DNA from: Xestospongia muta
Lineage: Eukaryota; Porifera; Demospongiae; Haplosclerida; Petrosiidae
Direction of reading: 5' to 3'
NCBI GenBank assembly: GCA_963693285.1
Contig: OY848918.1
Coordinates: 620,001 to 684,000 of the forward strand
DNA length: 64,000 nucleotides
In this document: piece by piece, positions 22,494 to 35,066 of the stretch
How positions within the stretch are numbered: the stretch's first letter is position 1
Layout: each line of letters starts with the position of its first letter
Notes under the pieces: model-generated
What the model saw: the letters and a program-made list of their open reading frames with translations, nothing else
What the model was told of the DNA's origin: nothing
Database searches by the model: none
Program-made: the position numbers and the translations under genes

Positions 22494-23629
22494 ACTCACA
22501 GACTATACAAACACAGATCAACATCTGTACTATATAACATTATATTATAAGATGAGCTCATCAAACCTGCTGGGAAAAGAGCTTTAAAGACTATATCTGA
22601 TGACAATAGCCAGCACCATAAAACTTAATGAAGTGTCTAAATAATCTTAGATAGTACCTAAATAAACTTAGTGTTAGGAAATGATAACATTATGAACATT
22701 AACCTAACACATTAATATTTTCATTATTGGATCAATGTGCTCATGATGGTATAAAATGAGAGAAGTCTAGTTATTTTAAAAAATCAGGGATCACATCAGT
22801 ACAATATCTTAATCCTTATTAGGCAGGAATGGTAGCATAAAATTCCTTACATAGTAATCATAACTCAAGGACCAGAGTGCCATTGGAAACAAGACCATAC
22901 TGTCCATATCAACATATGTTTAGTGAGACTCTACTGTGTGGCTACTATGTAGTGATTTCCATACTACCATTCCTACTGTAGTCTTGTTTGTGATGTTTGT
23001 ATTGTCATCCTTATATGTTATGAAGTTTTTATTATGTCATCATTATTATTGGAGGTATATCCTGACTAGTTAATTTTTGGTATTATTAATAACATCATAT
23101 TTAGAGCTAAATATTATGGTAGTTTTATTTTTAAGTCTATATGTTGTTATCTTTCAATCCCTCAAACTGAAAGTATAAGACAATAAACCAGTATATATGT
23201 CATTGATACATACTATAAGATATAAATGAAGAAATATAACTATAGCAATAATATAATGGAATATTTTGTTCTAACTGTATCACCATATCTAGAAACAAGA
23301 TAATCCTTTTATTAGTTAGTTGTCATTTTCATGACATGTTCTTATGACTGATATGACCAGGTAATGGTCCTTCATTATTATATTCTATCTGGTTTTGAGG
23401 TGATACCAATATTGGCTCTACATCACTGGTACTGGTAAGAGAAGGAGATGTTAGTCCTCTAGTGATCTCTTCTAGAGGGAATATACGGACATTGAGTCAA
23501 TGTATTATTGAAATAGAAAGTATAGTTGTAGATAGATCCATGAATTGGATGTTCAAAGTTCAAACTTAACTATATATCCCAAAGCTGAGAATAAGATAAT
23601 ACTAAGGTCATATACAGGTCAGTATTTTA
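22494..23629. other. Intergenic, upstream flank of R5, with a tail scrap
   Basis: This is a copy of the shared upstream flank also present at 2000-3000, 25250-26030 and 37300-37700, including an uninterrupted TGATTTCCATACTACCATTCC near 22951 that serves as an empty-site comparison for the foldback insertion at 37323. At about 23340-23475 the minus strand encodes a scrap of the Pro/Asp tail end, related to GLTSPSLTSTS and GHIEED-type text of R6. It has no upstream exons and is a relic. Confidence 0.55.
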
Positions 23630-24609
23630 TTAACCTCGCTGTGCGTGGGCGCATAGCGAGGGTACTGTAGTCTGTCAGTGTGCGTGTGTGTCTGTTACCC
23701 AGGCAAATGGCTTTGAACTGCTCTAACTCAGCAAACACGACACTGGTAGCCACCAAACTATAATGGATGGTAACAAAACTTCTGTACTTCTTAAAAATAC
23801 TGCTAAAAGGAGTGTCAAATGAACAAAAAGCTTTAAAAGTCTGAAAACCTTTGAAAAAAGCACAGCTTTCAGTGAAGACTCAAAAATTCAATAAAAACCT
23901 CCTGTATACAGCTTATGACATTTTCCAACTTTTTAAAGTGAGAATTTTTGCAAAAATACTTCTTTGGAAAGTTATGACAGTTTTACTAACTTTTGGCAGT
24001 TATCTTTGTCAATACATTGAGCCCAAACTAAAAATACTAGCACCATAGCTGTCATTGGGGAATCACTAATTTTTACTAAGAAGTTGGAAAGTATTGGATC
24101 TTTTATCAATTAGAGTACAAAGTACCCAGTACTGTAGACGCACTAAAAGGCAAAGTACCCAGTACTGTAGACGCACTAAAAGGCAAAGTACCCAGTACTG
24201 TAGACGCACTAAAAGGCAAAGTACCCAGTACTATGGACACACTAAAAGGCAAAGTACCCAGTACTGTAGATGCACTAAAAGGCAAAGTACCCAGTACTGT
24301 AGACGCACTAAAAGGCAAAGCTTTTTTCCCTTTGATTGAAGAGAAATGCTGAGTCATCAATAATCAGCTTGCGCATCACGTGAGATATCTCTTGTCTGGT
24401 ACGTCACTTGAGAAGGCTAAAAAGAATAAAATTTGCTTGGCAGTGCCTTATGGTCAATTAGTTTGCAAATTGGCCGGTAAGTTGACTATTGTCAGAGTAA
24501 AGCTGAGCCATTAATAATTTACTATACCTTTAAGCTTGTGGAATGTTAAATGTACATGCACTCTGCACTCTGCAGTGTAGATCTACACTGCCCACCGGAG
24601 TAAGGTTAA
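23630..24609. mobile_element. TTAA-flanked MITE, copy 1, with minisatellite
   Basis: This begins TTAA-CCTCGCTGTGCGTGGGC and ends near GAG.AAGG-TTAA at 24606, a degraded version of the CAGCGAGG-TTAA end seen in copy 2. The internal text TACTGTAGTCTGTCAG, TTGAACTGCT and AGAGAAATGCTGAGTCATCAA is shared with copy 2. TTAA flanks with a short TIR beginning CC are typical of piggyBac- or Kolobok-type cut-and-paste elements. No transposase was found, so it is non-autonomous. Confidence 0.7.
24118..24315. repeat. 33-bp tandem repeat, 6 units
   Basis: Six units of 33 bp start at 24118, 24151, 24184, 24217, 24250 and 24283, each running CAAAGTACCCAGTACTGTAG then ACGCACTAAAAGG with few changes (unit 4 has ATGGACACAC). 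Copy 2 of this MITE has only one diverged unit (around 29890), so expansion happened after insertion. The open frames on both strands are by-products of a 33-bp period. Confidence 0.9.
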
Positions 24610-26422
24610 GCACTTTAGTGCATTTCATTAAACTGTGAGTGCCCAAAAATGAATATATTAATCACCTTTTGTTATAAACTTACATAATTTATATTATGTT
24701 CTTCTCAATTAAGCTCTCTCCAACAATAATATTAGAAAATATGAACTGAAGAGAACAGAACTGGCCTTTCTTTATTATGTACATATTATAATGATGTCCT
24801 CCAAACTCAATATGTCTCCTCTTTTTATGACCAGATAGTTTGTACTTAGTAATATATTTTCTTTGACCACACCTCCTTATAATCTTTAAATCGGTTGGAG
24901 TACTGTTCAGACATAACTGTAGCTATAAGTTTAATATATACAATTAGTATAATATTATGATTAACTGACCTTGGCTTTTATCATAAAATATTCAAATCTA
25001 TAACTCACTAATTCTATATTCAGTTCCAATATAAATATAGTCAGTATATAATCACTAATAGTGGACAAAAAGTCATTGCCATTATATACTATTAACTGTG
25101 ATTATATTAATACTGAACTAATACTGTGAGTACTGACTAGATCTTTCGCAGTATATCAATAACTCTATATTATCTCTACACAGCTATAGACTCTAAGTCG
25201 TTCATTACAGACACTACAAATGTATGTTATTTTCAGAACTACATCACAAGAACTACCTTAAGTCTGGATTCACTGACTACACAAATACAGATCAACATCA
25301 TATTATATAACATTATATTATAAGATGAGCTTATCAAACCTACAGGGAAAAGAGCTTTAAAGATAAATAAATATCTGATGACGATAGCCAACACCAGAAA
25401 ACTTAATTAAGTGTCTAAATAATCTTAGATGGTACCTAAATAAACTTAGTGTCAGGAAATAATAACACAGTTAACATTAACCTGTCACATTCACATTATC
25501 ATACTCTGGTCAGTGGAATCAAAATGGAAGAAGTCTGTTACCTAAAAAAATCATGAATCATGCCAGTACAAATATCTTAATCTTTATCAGGTAGAATGGC
25601 AGTATCAATTCCCTACACAGTAACTAGAACTCAAGATCCATAATGCCATTGGAAACAAAACTATACTGTACATGTCAATACGTGTTTAGTGATACTCTAC
25701 TGTGTGGCTACTATATAGTGATTTTCATACTACCATTCCTACTGTAGTCTTGTTTGTGATGTTTGTACTGACATCCCTACATGTTATGAAGTTTTTTTAT
25801 TTCCTTATATCATCATGTAGTATATCCTGACTAATTTATTTTTGGTATTAGTAATAATGTCATATTTTAGAGCTAAATATCATGATAGTTTTATTTCTAA
25901 GTGTACATGTTGTTATACTTCAATTCCTCAAACTGAAAGTATAAGACAATAGACCAGTTTGTTATTGATACACACCATATGATATAATGAACAGATGTAA
26001 TTGTAGCTACTTTGGAATATCAACATTAACAAATGAAGTAAAATATTATAATTACTGGAGTGTCTTTGTAGTTCTGGTAATATTGTGAGTATAACATGTT
26101 AGTAAATTCTTTACTTAAGGAAATTGAAAATTATTTCAAAGTGTGGTTATTATCATTACTGCAAAAATCAGATAAATACAATACAGATATTAATGTATGA
26201 TATCAGTACACAGATGTAAAATGTGTTTTGTGTTGTTGTCTCATATAAACAATTGTAAGTACAATGATTGCCTCAAGTGTCTCTTGAGAAAATCCTGGAT
26301 GAGTTGGTTTTGTTTTCATTGATTGAAGCTAATTAAAAAATATTTACATTTTGGACTTTTCATTCATTTTGCAAATTAAAAAACTACTTCTGTTAAGACA
26401 GAGACAACTGTCAAATAATTAA
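24610..26422. other. Intergenic, holding an orphan upstream flank
   Basis: No gene was recognised. Around 25236-25330, TCACAAGAACTACCTTAAGT and the following CTGGATTCACTGACTACAC copy the region just upstream of R1, R5 and R7, but the left arm of the palindrome (CCAGACT) is deleted and no signal peptide exon lies downstream to its left. The remainder to 26030 repeats the shared upstream flank. This marks the place of a lost or deleted receptor copy. Confidence 0.5.
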
Positions 26423-27935
26423 CTATAAGTATGTAGTAGTATTATTATCTCTTGGTAACTGATGATCTCTCATAACAAGACCTACAATAAAGTCATATTA
26501 TGTAATATATTATAAGAGTACTTACTGTCATGATAATTCTCAGGAGAGTCTTCTTCAATATGACCAGGTAATGGTCTTTTGTTATGATATCCTATCTGGT
26601 ATTGAGGTGATACCAATATTGGTTCTATTTCACTGATACTGGTAAGAGAAGGAGATGTTAGTCCTCTAGTGATCTCTTCATCATTGGATCTCTGTTCGGT
26701 AGTATCTGATGTCTTGTCAGTTTTAGCTAATACAGGAGGTTGTATATCATCATCTTGTACATTAGCTGGTATAGGAGGTGGTATATCATCATCCTGTACA
26801 TTAGCTGGTATTATAGTAACACTAGGTATTGATGGCTCTATATCATCATAAGATGGAGGATGTTGTTCTGTTTTTGGTGGAACATGAAGTATATCAGAAT
26901 ATACTACTTTATCACTAGATAGGGGAGGAGCTTGAGGTCCCTTTTTAGAAAATTGCTGAAGATCTTGATAATTATGTTTCTGTGATGATTAAAAATAAAA
27001 TAAGAGTTGTTTTAGTGTATTTCAATGTTACTGTGTGTATTTCAGTTTCATCATGAAGTAATGTTGTACTTTCAGAATAATCAGAAGTGGTAGTAGAGAT
27101 GGCAGTAGAGTTACCACTATGATCATAGTAATGAATCTTTTGTGTAAACATCATAATGTACCCAATATTATTTACGGATTGTGTTTTCCCAGGCACAATT
27201 GGAAATCCAAGGGATTTAGTAGCTAAGTCCACAGTGAACATGATATAGTAAAAATGTTATTACATACCTTGACTCATTGTGACCATTTCTCCCTTTACAT
27301 TATTTTCATTGTCAGGCTGTATGAAACTTTCTACCAATATTACATTTATTTTTACTGAACACTGTATCATTTCCTTGCATTATCCTTATATAGATTGCTG
27401 TAGTATTTTCAGACCAGGGTCCAGTAATAACTATTCTATCACAATATGTCTCTCTAGTCAGGTTATATGGAGATGGTGGAAATCCTATAAATGTAAGATC
27501 ATCACAATCCTTATCTGACATTTTAGACTTACCTATTACTGTCAGGAAGACAAGATTATAGCAATTAATACCTCCAGTAACATAATTATTGCTAAATATA
27601 CACACATCTATTCTAGTACCATCATCTGATACTTTAACGTTAGAAAGAGTGCAATTAGAGTATGTGATGTTATTAATAGTATCAGAGTGATGTCGATTTT
27701 CTTGAACTCTACAATTATTAATATATGCTCTCATACTACATTGCAGGAGTGTTTCTGAATAAAAGACAGCAGTCTGTCCTAGATACACTGTTGTATTTAC
27801 AGAAGCCCTAATCAATCCATCATTATCTATAGATATAATCATAATACGATTACATCAGTTAACAAGCAACTTACAACACACGTCTTGTCCATTGGGACTT
27901 ACTGTAGGTTTTGGGTTGTTACATTGAGAATCTGC
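26423..27935 (-). CDS. R6: atypical member, distinct Ig-like ectodomain, Pro/Asp tail
   Basis: The tail is intact: exons 27032-27116 (NSTAISTTTSDYSES), 26526-26979 (VVYSDILHVPP, PPSYDDIEP, two 13-residue repeats) and a last exon 26423-26481 ending NTTTYL-stop, all in phase. The ectodomain differs from all others. An exon of about 27530-27826 has LGQTAVFYSE, LLQCSMRAY, YSNCTL, DDGTRIDVCIF and INCYNLVFLTV, an Ig-like pattern with extra cysteines. It is followed by an FN3-like start (FPPSPYNLTRET, 27355-27490), and preceded by a short exon near 27875-27935 (CNNPKPTVSPNG). I could not find a signal peptide or a membrane exon, and the join near 27270-27350 does not keep frame. An acceptor in the next exon has TGG for TAG, but an alternative six bases in restores phase. 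It is either a divergent gene or a chimeric relic. Confidence 0.5.
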
Positions 27936-28693
27936 TGGTAATATCAAACAAGCATTTCATAGAGTAGTACACACTTACAGTAGACTTCTAACTACATGGC
28001 CACTGAAAATGTGGGTATCAGAGGAACAATTCTTCAAGACTACTGAAAACAATACAAGTTTTCACATATCAGAGCTGTGCTATTGTTGACTACAATATGT
28101 CAGAGATGTACCTGGAGGTATATATGCAACATTAAACTTAAACATACTGTTTATGAAATAGCAAGTTAGAAAATAGACCTGTAAATAAAGAGAGACTCAA
28201 CATTGATGACAGGTAAATGTACCACTAATATTATCATCAACGATTTTTGTGATGGCTTCACTCTTGAGTATTTGTACATTTAATTAGTTTAGTTTATTTT
28301 TTAAAAAAGTATCTCATACATTACTATAGTAACAAAGGATTAAAATGTTGTGATAGATGAATAGATATACAGTATACATTATCTCGACAACTGATGTCTC
28401 AATATAATATTTACTTAATCAATTCTTTTATCTTTTATTTAGTAGACTGCTCATCAAAACCCTTTCAAATACAAAAGTGCTAGTCTACTTGCTTTATATA
28501 TGTGAGTTCATGACATCTCTACATACATTGGTGCAACTTCATTGACAGTACTAATTGGTGTAATATTTAAAAAGATTATATTACATAACATGTAAAATAA
28601 TGAATGTTACATAGGATGGCTATTATAGTTCTAATAAAAACAAACAAACAAACAAAGATTAATATAACAGTAGATCCTGCTACTAACTTATAG
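27936..28693. other. Intergenic, no gene seen
   Basis: This AT-rich stretch holds no recognised exon, RNA gene or repeat. The missing 5' end of R6, if it exists, should lie here. No hydrophobic signal peptide exon with a GTAAGT donor was found on the minus strand. Confidence 0.4.
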
Positions 28694-28808
28694 ATACAGC
28701 TTATAGTGATACCAGCTGAACCAAAGAATGACATTAAATGTTTAAATTACAATAATACACAGAATACACCAGCTGTTATAAGTGATCTTGTATATCTTCA
28801 TGTACAAG
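28694..28808 (+). pseudogene. Orphan Ig-domain exon fragment
   Basis: A plus-strand open stretch bounded by TATAG and GGTATG encodes LIVIPAEPKND then LNYNNTQ and AVISDLVYLHVQ, and ends phase 1. The end (Ile/Val-rich strand, then VQG at the donor) matches the ends of the family Ig exons (AVLRIQG). No signal peptide exon or FN3 exon is near. It is 115 nt against about 291 for a full Ig exon, so it is probably a fragment of a diverged member. Confidence 0.4.
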
Positions 28809-29213
28809 GTATGTTACTGATTTACACTAGATATATCAACAATTAACAGTAGATAGTTTTTAATTTGGAAGTTTATGTTCTCTTAAAATTTAAAAATATA
28901 TCCAATCAATATCCTAGCCCTAAGCTATTATTGCTGACATCACATACATAACTAACATAACATTTGACATCACTGATTGTTAAGTATAAATTTAGTTTTT
29001 GACAACCCTCCATATAAACCACATACATATTATCTTCCATAACAAATCACTTGTGTATGTAAAGTCAAGCCAAATGTAACTCAAATGGATGGACTCGATA
29101 GATAAATTGATGGATGTACTGGATGGTTAAGTGAGTGGGCATTCTGACAGACATACAGTTAGTGGATTAAGTATATTTTATCCTCTATTTTAATAATCCA
29201 GCTACATGATTTA
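28809..29213. other. Intergenic, no gene seen
   Basis: AT-rich sequence between the orphan Ig fragment and the second MITE. No exon was recognised. Confidence 0.4.
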
Positions 29214-30080
29214 TTAACCTCGCTGTGCGTGGGCACATAGAGAGGGTACTGTAGTCTGTCAGTGTGTGTGTGTGTGTCTGTTACCGGGGTTGTTTTTTGA
29301 ACTGCTATAACTTGGTAACCGAAGCGTTAGCAGCTATCAACGTTTAGCAACGAATAGAAAAACATGTGGACTTTACAACAGTAGTATCAAGAACATCGTC
29401 AAGAAAAACAGAAGCTTATATTAAAACTCGCAAAAGAATTTTCAGGCTGCAGAAGTCAAGTGCCGTTTCTCGAAAAGTAAAAAACTTAACGTGGAGATTT
29501 TTTAGTATGTTGTATAGAATCTTAGAGAAATATGAATCAGCAAGATAGAAGGCCGTTGGTCGAAGCAATCGTTAGAAAAGTTCTGAAAAGTGTTTTCAAG
29601 ATTGTAGATGGACTTGGAGCGAAGTAACGCATTCAGAAAACGTCACAAAGCACTGAAAAAACTGCTACTAATAGATAATATATTGATTTATATTTGTACT
29701 ACGGGACGTTTCCAAAGAACGCTTCATTTTCAAGTTACAATAAATTTTGTATATGAAATATTGAAACATTTTAAAGCGTCATGTAAAGGCTCAGAGAAAC
29801 ATTCATCACGAATCTACCACTTAATCTTGCTTGGCAATTGAATGATACTATTACTTACTCAGTTACAGCTACACAGACATGTCAATCAGAGTGCAAAGTA
29901 CACAGTAAACGACAAAGCTTTTTCCCTTTGATTGAAGAGAAATGCTGAGTCATCAAACAACAGTTTGTAATGTGCATCACGTGATCTATCAATAATTTGA
30001 CCACACCTTGTCCAATCTTAAATGTACATGTACATGCTCTCTGCAATATAGATTTACACTGGGCACCACAGCGAGGTTAA
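29214..30080. mobile_element. TTAA-flanked MITE, copy 2, most complete
   Basis: TTAA-CCTCGCTGTG at the left (29214) is matched by CACAGCGAGG-TTAA at the right (30077-30080), a clean 10-bp TIR with TTAA target duplications. Internally it shares GAACTGCTATAACTTGG and TTTAGCAACGAATAG with copies 3 and 4 at 35-37 kb. An open frame at 29608-29841 starting MDLERSNAFRKRHKAL is conserved in those copies, but it has no recognisable domain and I do not call it a gene. Confidence 0.75.
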
Positions 30081-30175
30081 GCACTTTAGTGCATTTTTAT
30101 TCAAATATTAATTATATATATATTATACTAACACCAGTATTAGGAGGTTGCTAAAAATATCAGTGACAATAGTAA

Positions 30176-33100
30176 TTAAATGGTCTCATCAGAGAAAGAT
30201 TGATTTGTCTTATCAGGTAGATCATTAATGGTAGTTGACTATAATGAGATGACATCAAGTCAAGTTTTGTACTAATATGTCATACCTTATTAGTTATAGT
30301 CATGACAACATTATCCTGTCTCATTTCAGATGAAGGATTCCATTTTGGATTAAGAGGAATTTGAAGTTTTGATGGTCCCTTAATATCTTCGGCTTTAATT
30401 GGTTTAGGATGTTGGCTTTGTTGTGCAACCATTTCACTTTCAACAATGCTTTCAGAGATATTCTCTGTGTGGTCTTCTCTAGCAGACACAGGTATAACTT
30501 GAGATTGTACAACTTCACTATATGACTAAATATTCATTCATTACTAACTTCTAATTTCTATAGTATTAATTACCTGATTATTATTAGATCCTTCCTGAAC
30601 AACTCTTGACTGGTAGCTTGATTCAGTATCATCTGCTGTTGGTTTTCCAGAAGAGGATGGAAATTGAGCATCATTATTTCCAAACTATAATGAAAATTAA
30701 TACATTTTTATTAATTATTTATTTATTAATTTTTATTAATGCATTTTGTACTTTTATATAAACAATTCAATTGTTTAAAATAAAATGTTCTTGTATATTT
30801 TAATGTTACCGGTTGAAGTAATGTTGTACTTTCAGAATAATCAGAAGTGGCAGTGGCAGTAGAGCTATCACTATGATATTAGTAATGATCAAGTCATTAG
30901 TAAAAATATCATAATGTACCCAGTATTATTTGTGGATCGTGTTATCCCAGATACAATTGGAACTCCAGAGGATTTAGTAGCTAAGTCTACAGTGAACATG
31001 ATACAGTAGAAATCTTAATACATACCTTGAGTAATTGTGACCATTTTTCCCTCTACACTATATACTACTCTATTATCAGCCAGTATTAAATTTCCTATAA
31101 ACAGTTCCATTAAATGATATACAACATATTAACTAACTCACTCTTCTTCCTATAACGTAGTACACAACAATAACACAGTAATAATAATAATAATAATAAT
31201 ATAACAAACAAGATGATAACTCCACCCACAATACCAACAATATACCCTAATATACAAATAATGAAATAGTCATTATTATATTAACTTACATATTGGTGTT
31301 GATGTAGTTGATTGTACACTAATAGTTGGTATAGGAGTTACTGTCACAGTTGCTGAATGAAGAATAAAAGTATTAATTAAAATAGTTAGTTCCTATAATA
31401 GAGTGCATAGTATTCTGTGTTGTAGTATTAATTCATAATAACTCAAGTTATATAAACTATAAAGTAGAAGTGATACAGTCTCCATAATACTTCTAAAATA
31501 TTTATAAATTAGATTTCTGTATAATAAATAATTGAAGTTTTAGAGGTAAGTAGAATATTTACTACTCAAACTTTAGACAAAATTACGTAGGCTCTTCTAA
31601 CATAATGGACTTGCATTTCCAATAGACTTGCTTACTGAGTCAGAATTATAAGTATACCACGAGAGCCTAATTCATATTTCTCCAAATATTATGCTTAGAA
31701 ACCTTATACTATTAATATTTCTTACTTAAATTAATTATCAATGGATCACTCTGTCCAGCATTATTACTGAATATAATAGAGAGAGTACATCGTTGATGTT
31801 GAGGAGCTAACGATGTATTTGTTAAATTCATAGAATATTCTACCAGATATGTTTTATTAAATATAACTACATCATCACATTGTACAGTGACTGTAGCATT
31901 CTCTGGAGCTTCAGATGAACATTCCAGAATAATCTATAGTAACTATGGTAATCATATATATAGTAACCACTATTGGATACACTCACTGGTATATTAAACA
32001 TTAAATTGACTTCATTATTCATATAGGACAGAATAGTAAATGTAGTATTTTCTTTGGCAGATCTTGGAACTAAAATGACATCACATAATAAACACACATA
32101 TTAGTTATTTTAACTAACCTCTTTGAAAAGAGAAGGTACTATTGTTATATTCTCCTTCACCCAGTTCATTTATACCATATATGGTATATGTATATCGATG
32201 ATGAAATAATTCCTGATCTTCATACTTGTATTCATTTCCATTAATAGATACATTTTGTAATAACATCTTGTTGACATCATCATATATCAGTAGTATATAG
32301 TAAGATATCTGGACTCTACTGTCTACATTAGGAGGATCCCAACTGATAGTAATAGTAGTACAGTTGTCAAGTGATGAAGAAATATTGAGAACAGAAGTAA
32401 GAAAACCTGTCTCATACAAGAGATAATACACACACACAACATAACATGTGATATATAACTTACCAAATGGAAATACATTGTTAGTATGATCAAACTGTCC
32501 AGCTGGATTACTAAGAGTTACCTCAACAAGATATGTCCTCAAGTTAACAGGTGATGATATATTAACTATTATCAGTTGATTATTAACTGAAGACAGTGTC
32601 ACATCATTAGATAATGTTTGTTGTAGAACATTATTAGAGTCCTTGATATTTACTGTAACATTAGTAGGATACTCACCAATACATAGACTACTGACCTAGT
32701 AAAGATAAGAGATATTTTAACTAAATAAAATATTTGTGTTAGTGTAAACTAAATATTAATAAACAATAATAATATTATAACACTATTACATACTCCAACA
32801 TAATTTCTTAGTTATTATCATGCACAGTTTCATTTAATAATTAGGCAGTATTCTTGCTAAATGCTTTCTCATTAGCTAGTCAAAAAGTAGATACATTATC
32901 ATATGTAGTCACACCCACAAACTATTTTGTGTGGTTGCTGGTTCTGAGAAGCATTCCTAAGTACGACATAGATAAATACAATATGACAGGAAATTCTCAC
33001 AGACTATTTTTGTGAATGGCTTTTGGGACATTTGCAAATTGTTACTGACTATACCAACACTATTAATTTATTAGAAGTCACACCACACATTAAGTCACAC

Positions 33101-34977
33101 CTACCACATATTAAGAAAATCTTTAATCAACATGTTAGAATGACTTAAGAGTTTGTATATGACCACGCCCATATACCGTAAATGCACATCCTCAGCTAAT
33201 CTTTCCTAGAATACAGTACTTCACTGTGTGGCAATTTGTGATTAATTGCTGGCAGTTATCATAATGCATTATATAGAATACTAACGTTTATAATAATTTG
33301 AAATATAACATTATCTCCATCTATTGTTGGTATAACTGATACTGAAATAGCTTGAGGAACTGAAATAGAAAGATAATCAAAATTAATGACAATAAATTAC
33401 TCCACATACTCATTCCATATATGGTCATCTTATGTACTATTTACTAAATATGTAAAGTAGAAATGTCAAGTGGTAGGTAATTAACTTTACTATCAAAAGT
33501 TAGTGGTATACTATACTATGTATACATATATTACCTTAAACGAGCATGCGCAGTATAAAAGGGGGCTGGGTTGCCCACAAAATGGCACACACAAAAATTT
33601 TCAATATCAAAAAATGGAAACTGTGTTTCTTTTCCTGTTTACATCATAATATGCACTTCTGGTAGCTGTTGTGACAGCTGCTTAATTAATATTATGCGTA
33701 CGTTCATTGCAGACATTCCCGGGTTTTTTTGATACGTGTAAGTTTCGGTAGTGAAATGGCGAGCAGTAGAAAACGTGTAAGACTTTCTCTTGTGATCGAC
33801 TTTGACAGTCTAGAGGGGAAGAATGTGTTCAAGAGAAGGTTAGACCATGTTAGAAAAATTCAAATTCCTGCTGGGCAATCTGATTTAGATAACTATGGTC
33901 TTATGTCAGCCATCTTTGATTCTGCCATTTATAAGTGCAGGACAGCAATAAAAGTTGTTACCTATTATTATCGACCGTCTAATTGAGATAACACATGTTT
34001 GTACCTAGAGCTAACTATTACAACTATTATAGATGTTTTGCGTGGGTTGTTAAAGTTGGTATGGCTACTATCTAGAACGACATCTAGGTTTGAATATAGC
34101 CGCCATTTCACTCTTTGGTAGGCATCACTTCCTTCTGGGCAGCCCATCCCCCTTTTATAGTGGGTGAGAATCTGCGTAGAGTGCATTATATCTGACACAT
34201 GCTCGTTTAAATGGAACACTAATATAATTAGTGATATACATTTACCTCTAGCAATATAGCACATGACATTATTACTATCTCCTATACCAGCTCCATTAAT
34301 ACCAGAGATGTATACAGTAGTTACATTACATGGATCATCATTACTAGATGTCAGGATGTACTCAGTAGTATTAACTGTGTCTAGAAGTGTTCCTTGATCA
34401 TCATTGATGTTATATCCAATGATAGGTACATTATTCAATGTATATGGTGCAGACCACATTAGTAAGACACTAGATCCATTGAGAACTGTAGCAGTTAGAT
34501 CTTTAACAGGAGCTAGTAAACCTACATCAATATATCATAATAATATGACATCTATAATATTAGCTCACCTTGTATTCTAAATACAGCAATGTCACTGAAT
34601 ACTTTTTGTCCCTGTGAGCCATAAGCTCTACATGATATATTAGTATTATTGTTATCTTCAAATGCTTTAGCTAATAACACTCTTCTCCATTTATCATTAC
34701 CAAGATCATTTACACTTTGCTCAATAAATCCTTTGTTAATAATATTTTCAACCAGTGCTAGGATATTATCAACAAGGAAGGCAATGTCTAGAGTGTTAGC
34801 TTCACAAATGAAATTAACTGTTGAGTTGAGAGTAGTATTAACTGATTTAGGATGAACTATGATCTCTATATAATAAAAAAATGTAATAATAATGAGATGA
34901 GTATTATAACACTTACCAGTTGTTTGGACTATAGTTGGTACAATACCTATCACAGTCAATATCAAGTGTAAGAACAT
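30176..34977 (-). CDS. R7: full-length Ig/FN3 receptor with a third tail type, 765 aa
   Basis: Sixteen exons splice into 2298 nt without a break: signal 34917-34977, Ig 34569-34865, FN3-1 34246-34521, linker 33286-33359, X1 32464-32695, FN3-2 32119-32406, linker 31987-32069, X2 31726-31933, stalk 31290-31352, membrane 31142-31246, then 31026-31094, 30920-30986, 30810-30870, 30574-30684, 30286-30525 and 30176-30238. Residues: signal 1-20, Ig 21-119, FN3-1 120-211, X1 to 313, FN3-2 314-409, X2 to 506, Thr stalk to 527, membrane 528-562, tail 563-765. Domain Y is absent. The tail has VVYSVEG, DYSES, SYSEVVQ, which has a -2 Ser, and a Lys/Pro-rich stretch; it lacks the 13-residue repeat. The 887-bp intron after FN3-1 holds a MITE. 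The last small exon is inferred from splice sites. Confidence 0.8.
33536..34210. mobile_element. TTAA-flanked MITE in an intron of R7
   Basis: The left end TTAAACGAGCATG (33536-33548) is mirrored by CATGCTCGTTTAA at the right (ending 34210). A second inverted block, TATAAAAGGGGG near 33555 against CCCCCTTTTATA near 34149, extends the terminal repeat. TTAA at both outer edges fits a cut-and-paste target duplication. A plus-strand frame at 33729-33986 has an Arg/Lys-rich start (MASSRKRVRL) and no domain that I recognise. It might be the remains of an element-encoded protein. Confidence 0.7.
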
Positions 34978-35046
34978 CTTTGTTGACTATAAATTGAGAC
35001 ATTATAATAACGTACTAAGATGTCTAATTTTCTACATCACAAAGAG

Positions 35047-35066
35047 CCAGACTAACGTAAGTCTGG
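35047..35066. promoter_or_regulatory. Conserved upstream palindrome of R7
   Basis: CCAGACTAACGTAAGTCTGG stands 70 bp upstream of the R7 start codon, with both arms intact and only the centre altered relative to R1 and R5. Confidence 0.5.

Noticed and set aside
24094..24360. Open frames QSTQYCRRTKR and ASTVLGTLPFS in both directions
   Set aside because: They are produced by the 33-bp tandem repeat inside a MITE. No start context or homologous protein was recognised.
29608..29841. MDLERSNAFRKR frame conserved in all MITE copies
   Set aside because: Copies are too alike overall for conservation to mean coding. Lengths and ends differ among copies and there is no known domain.
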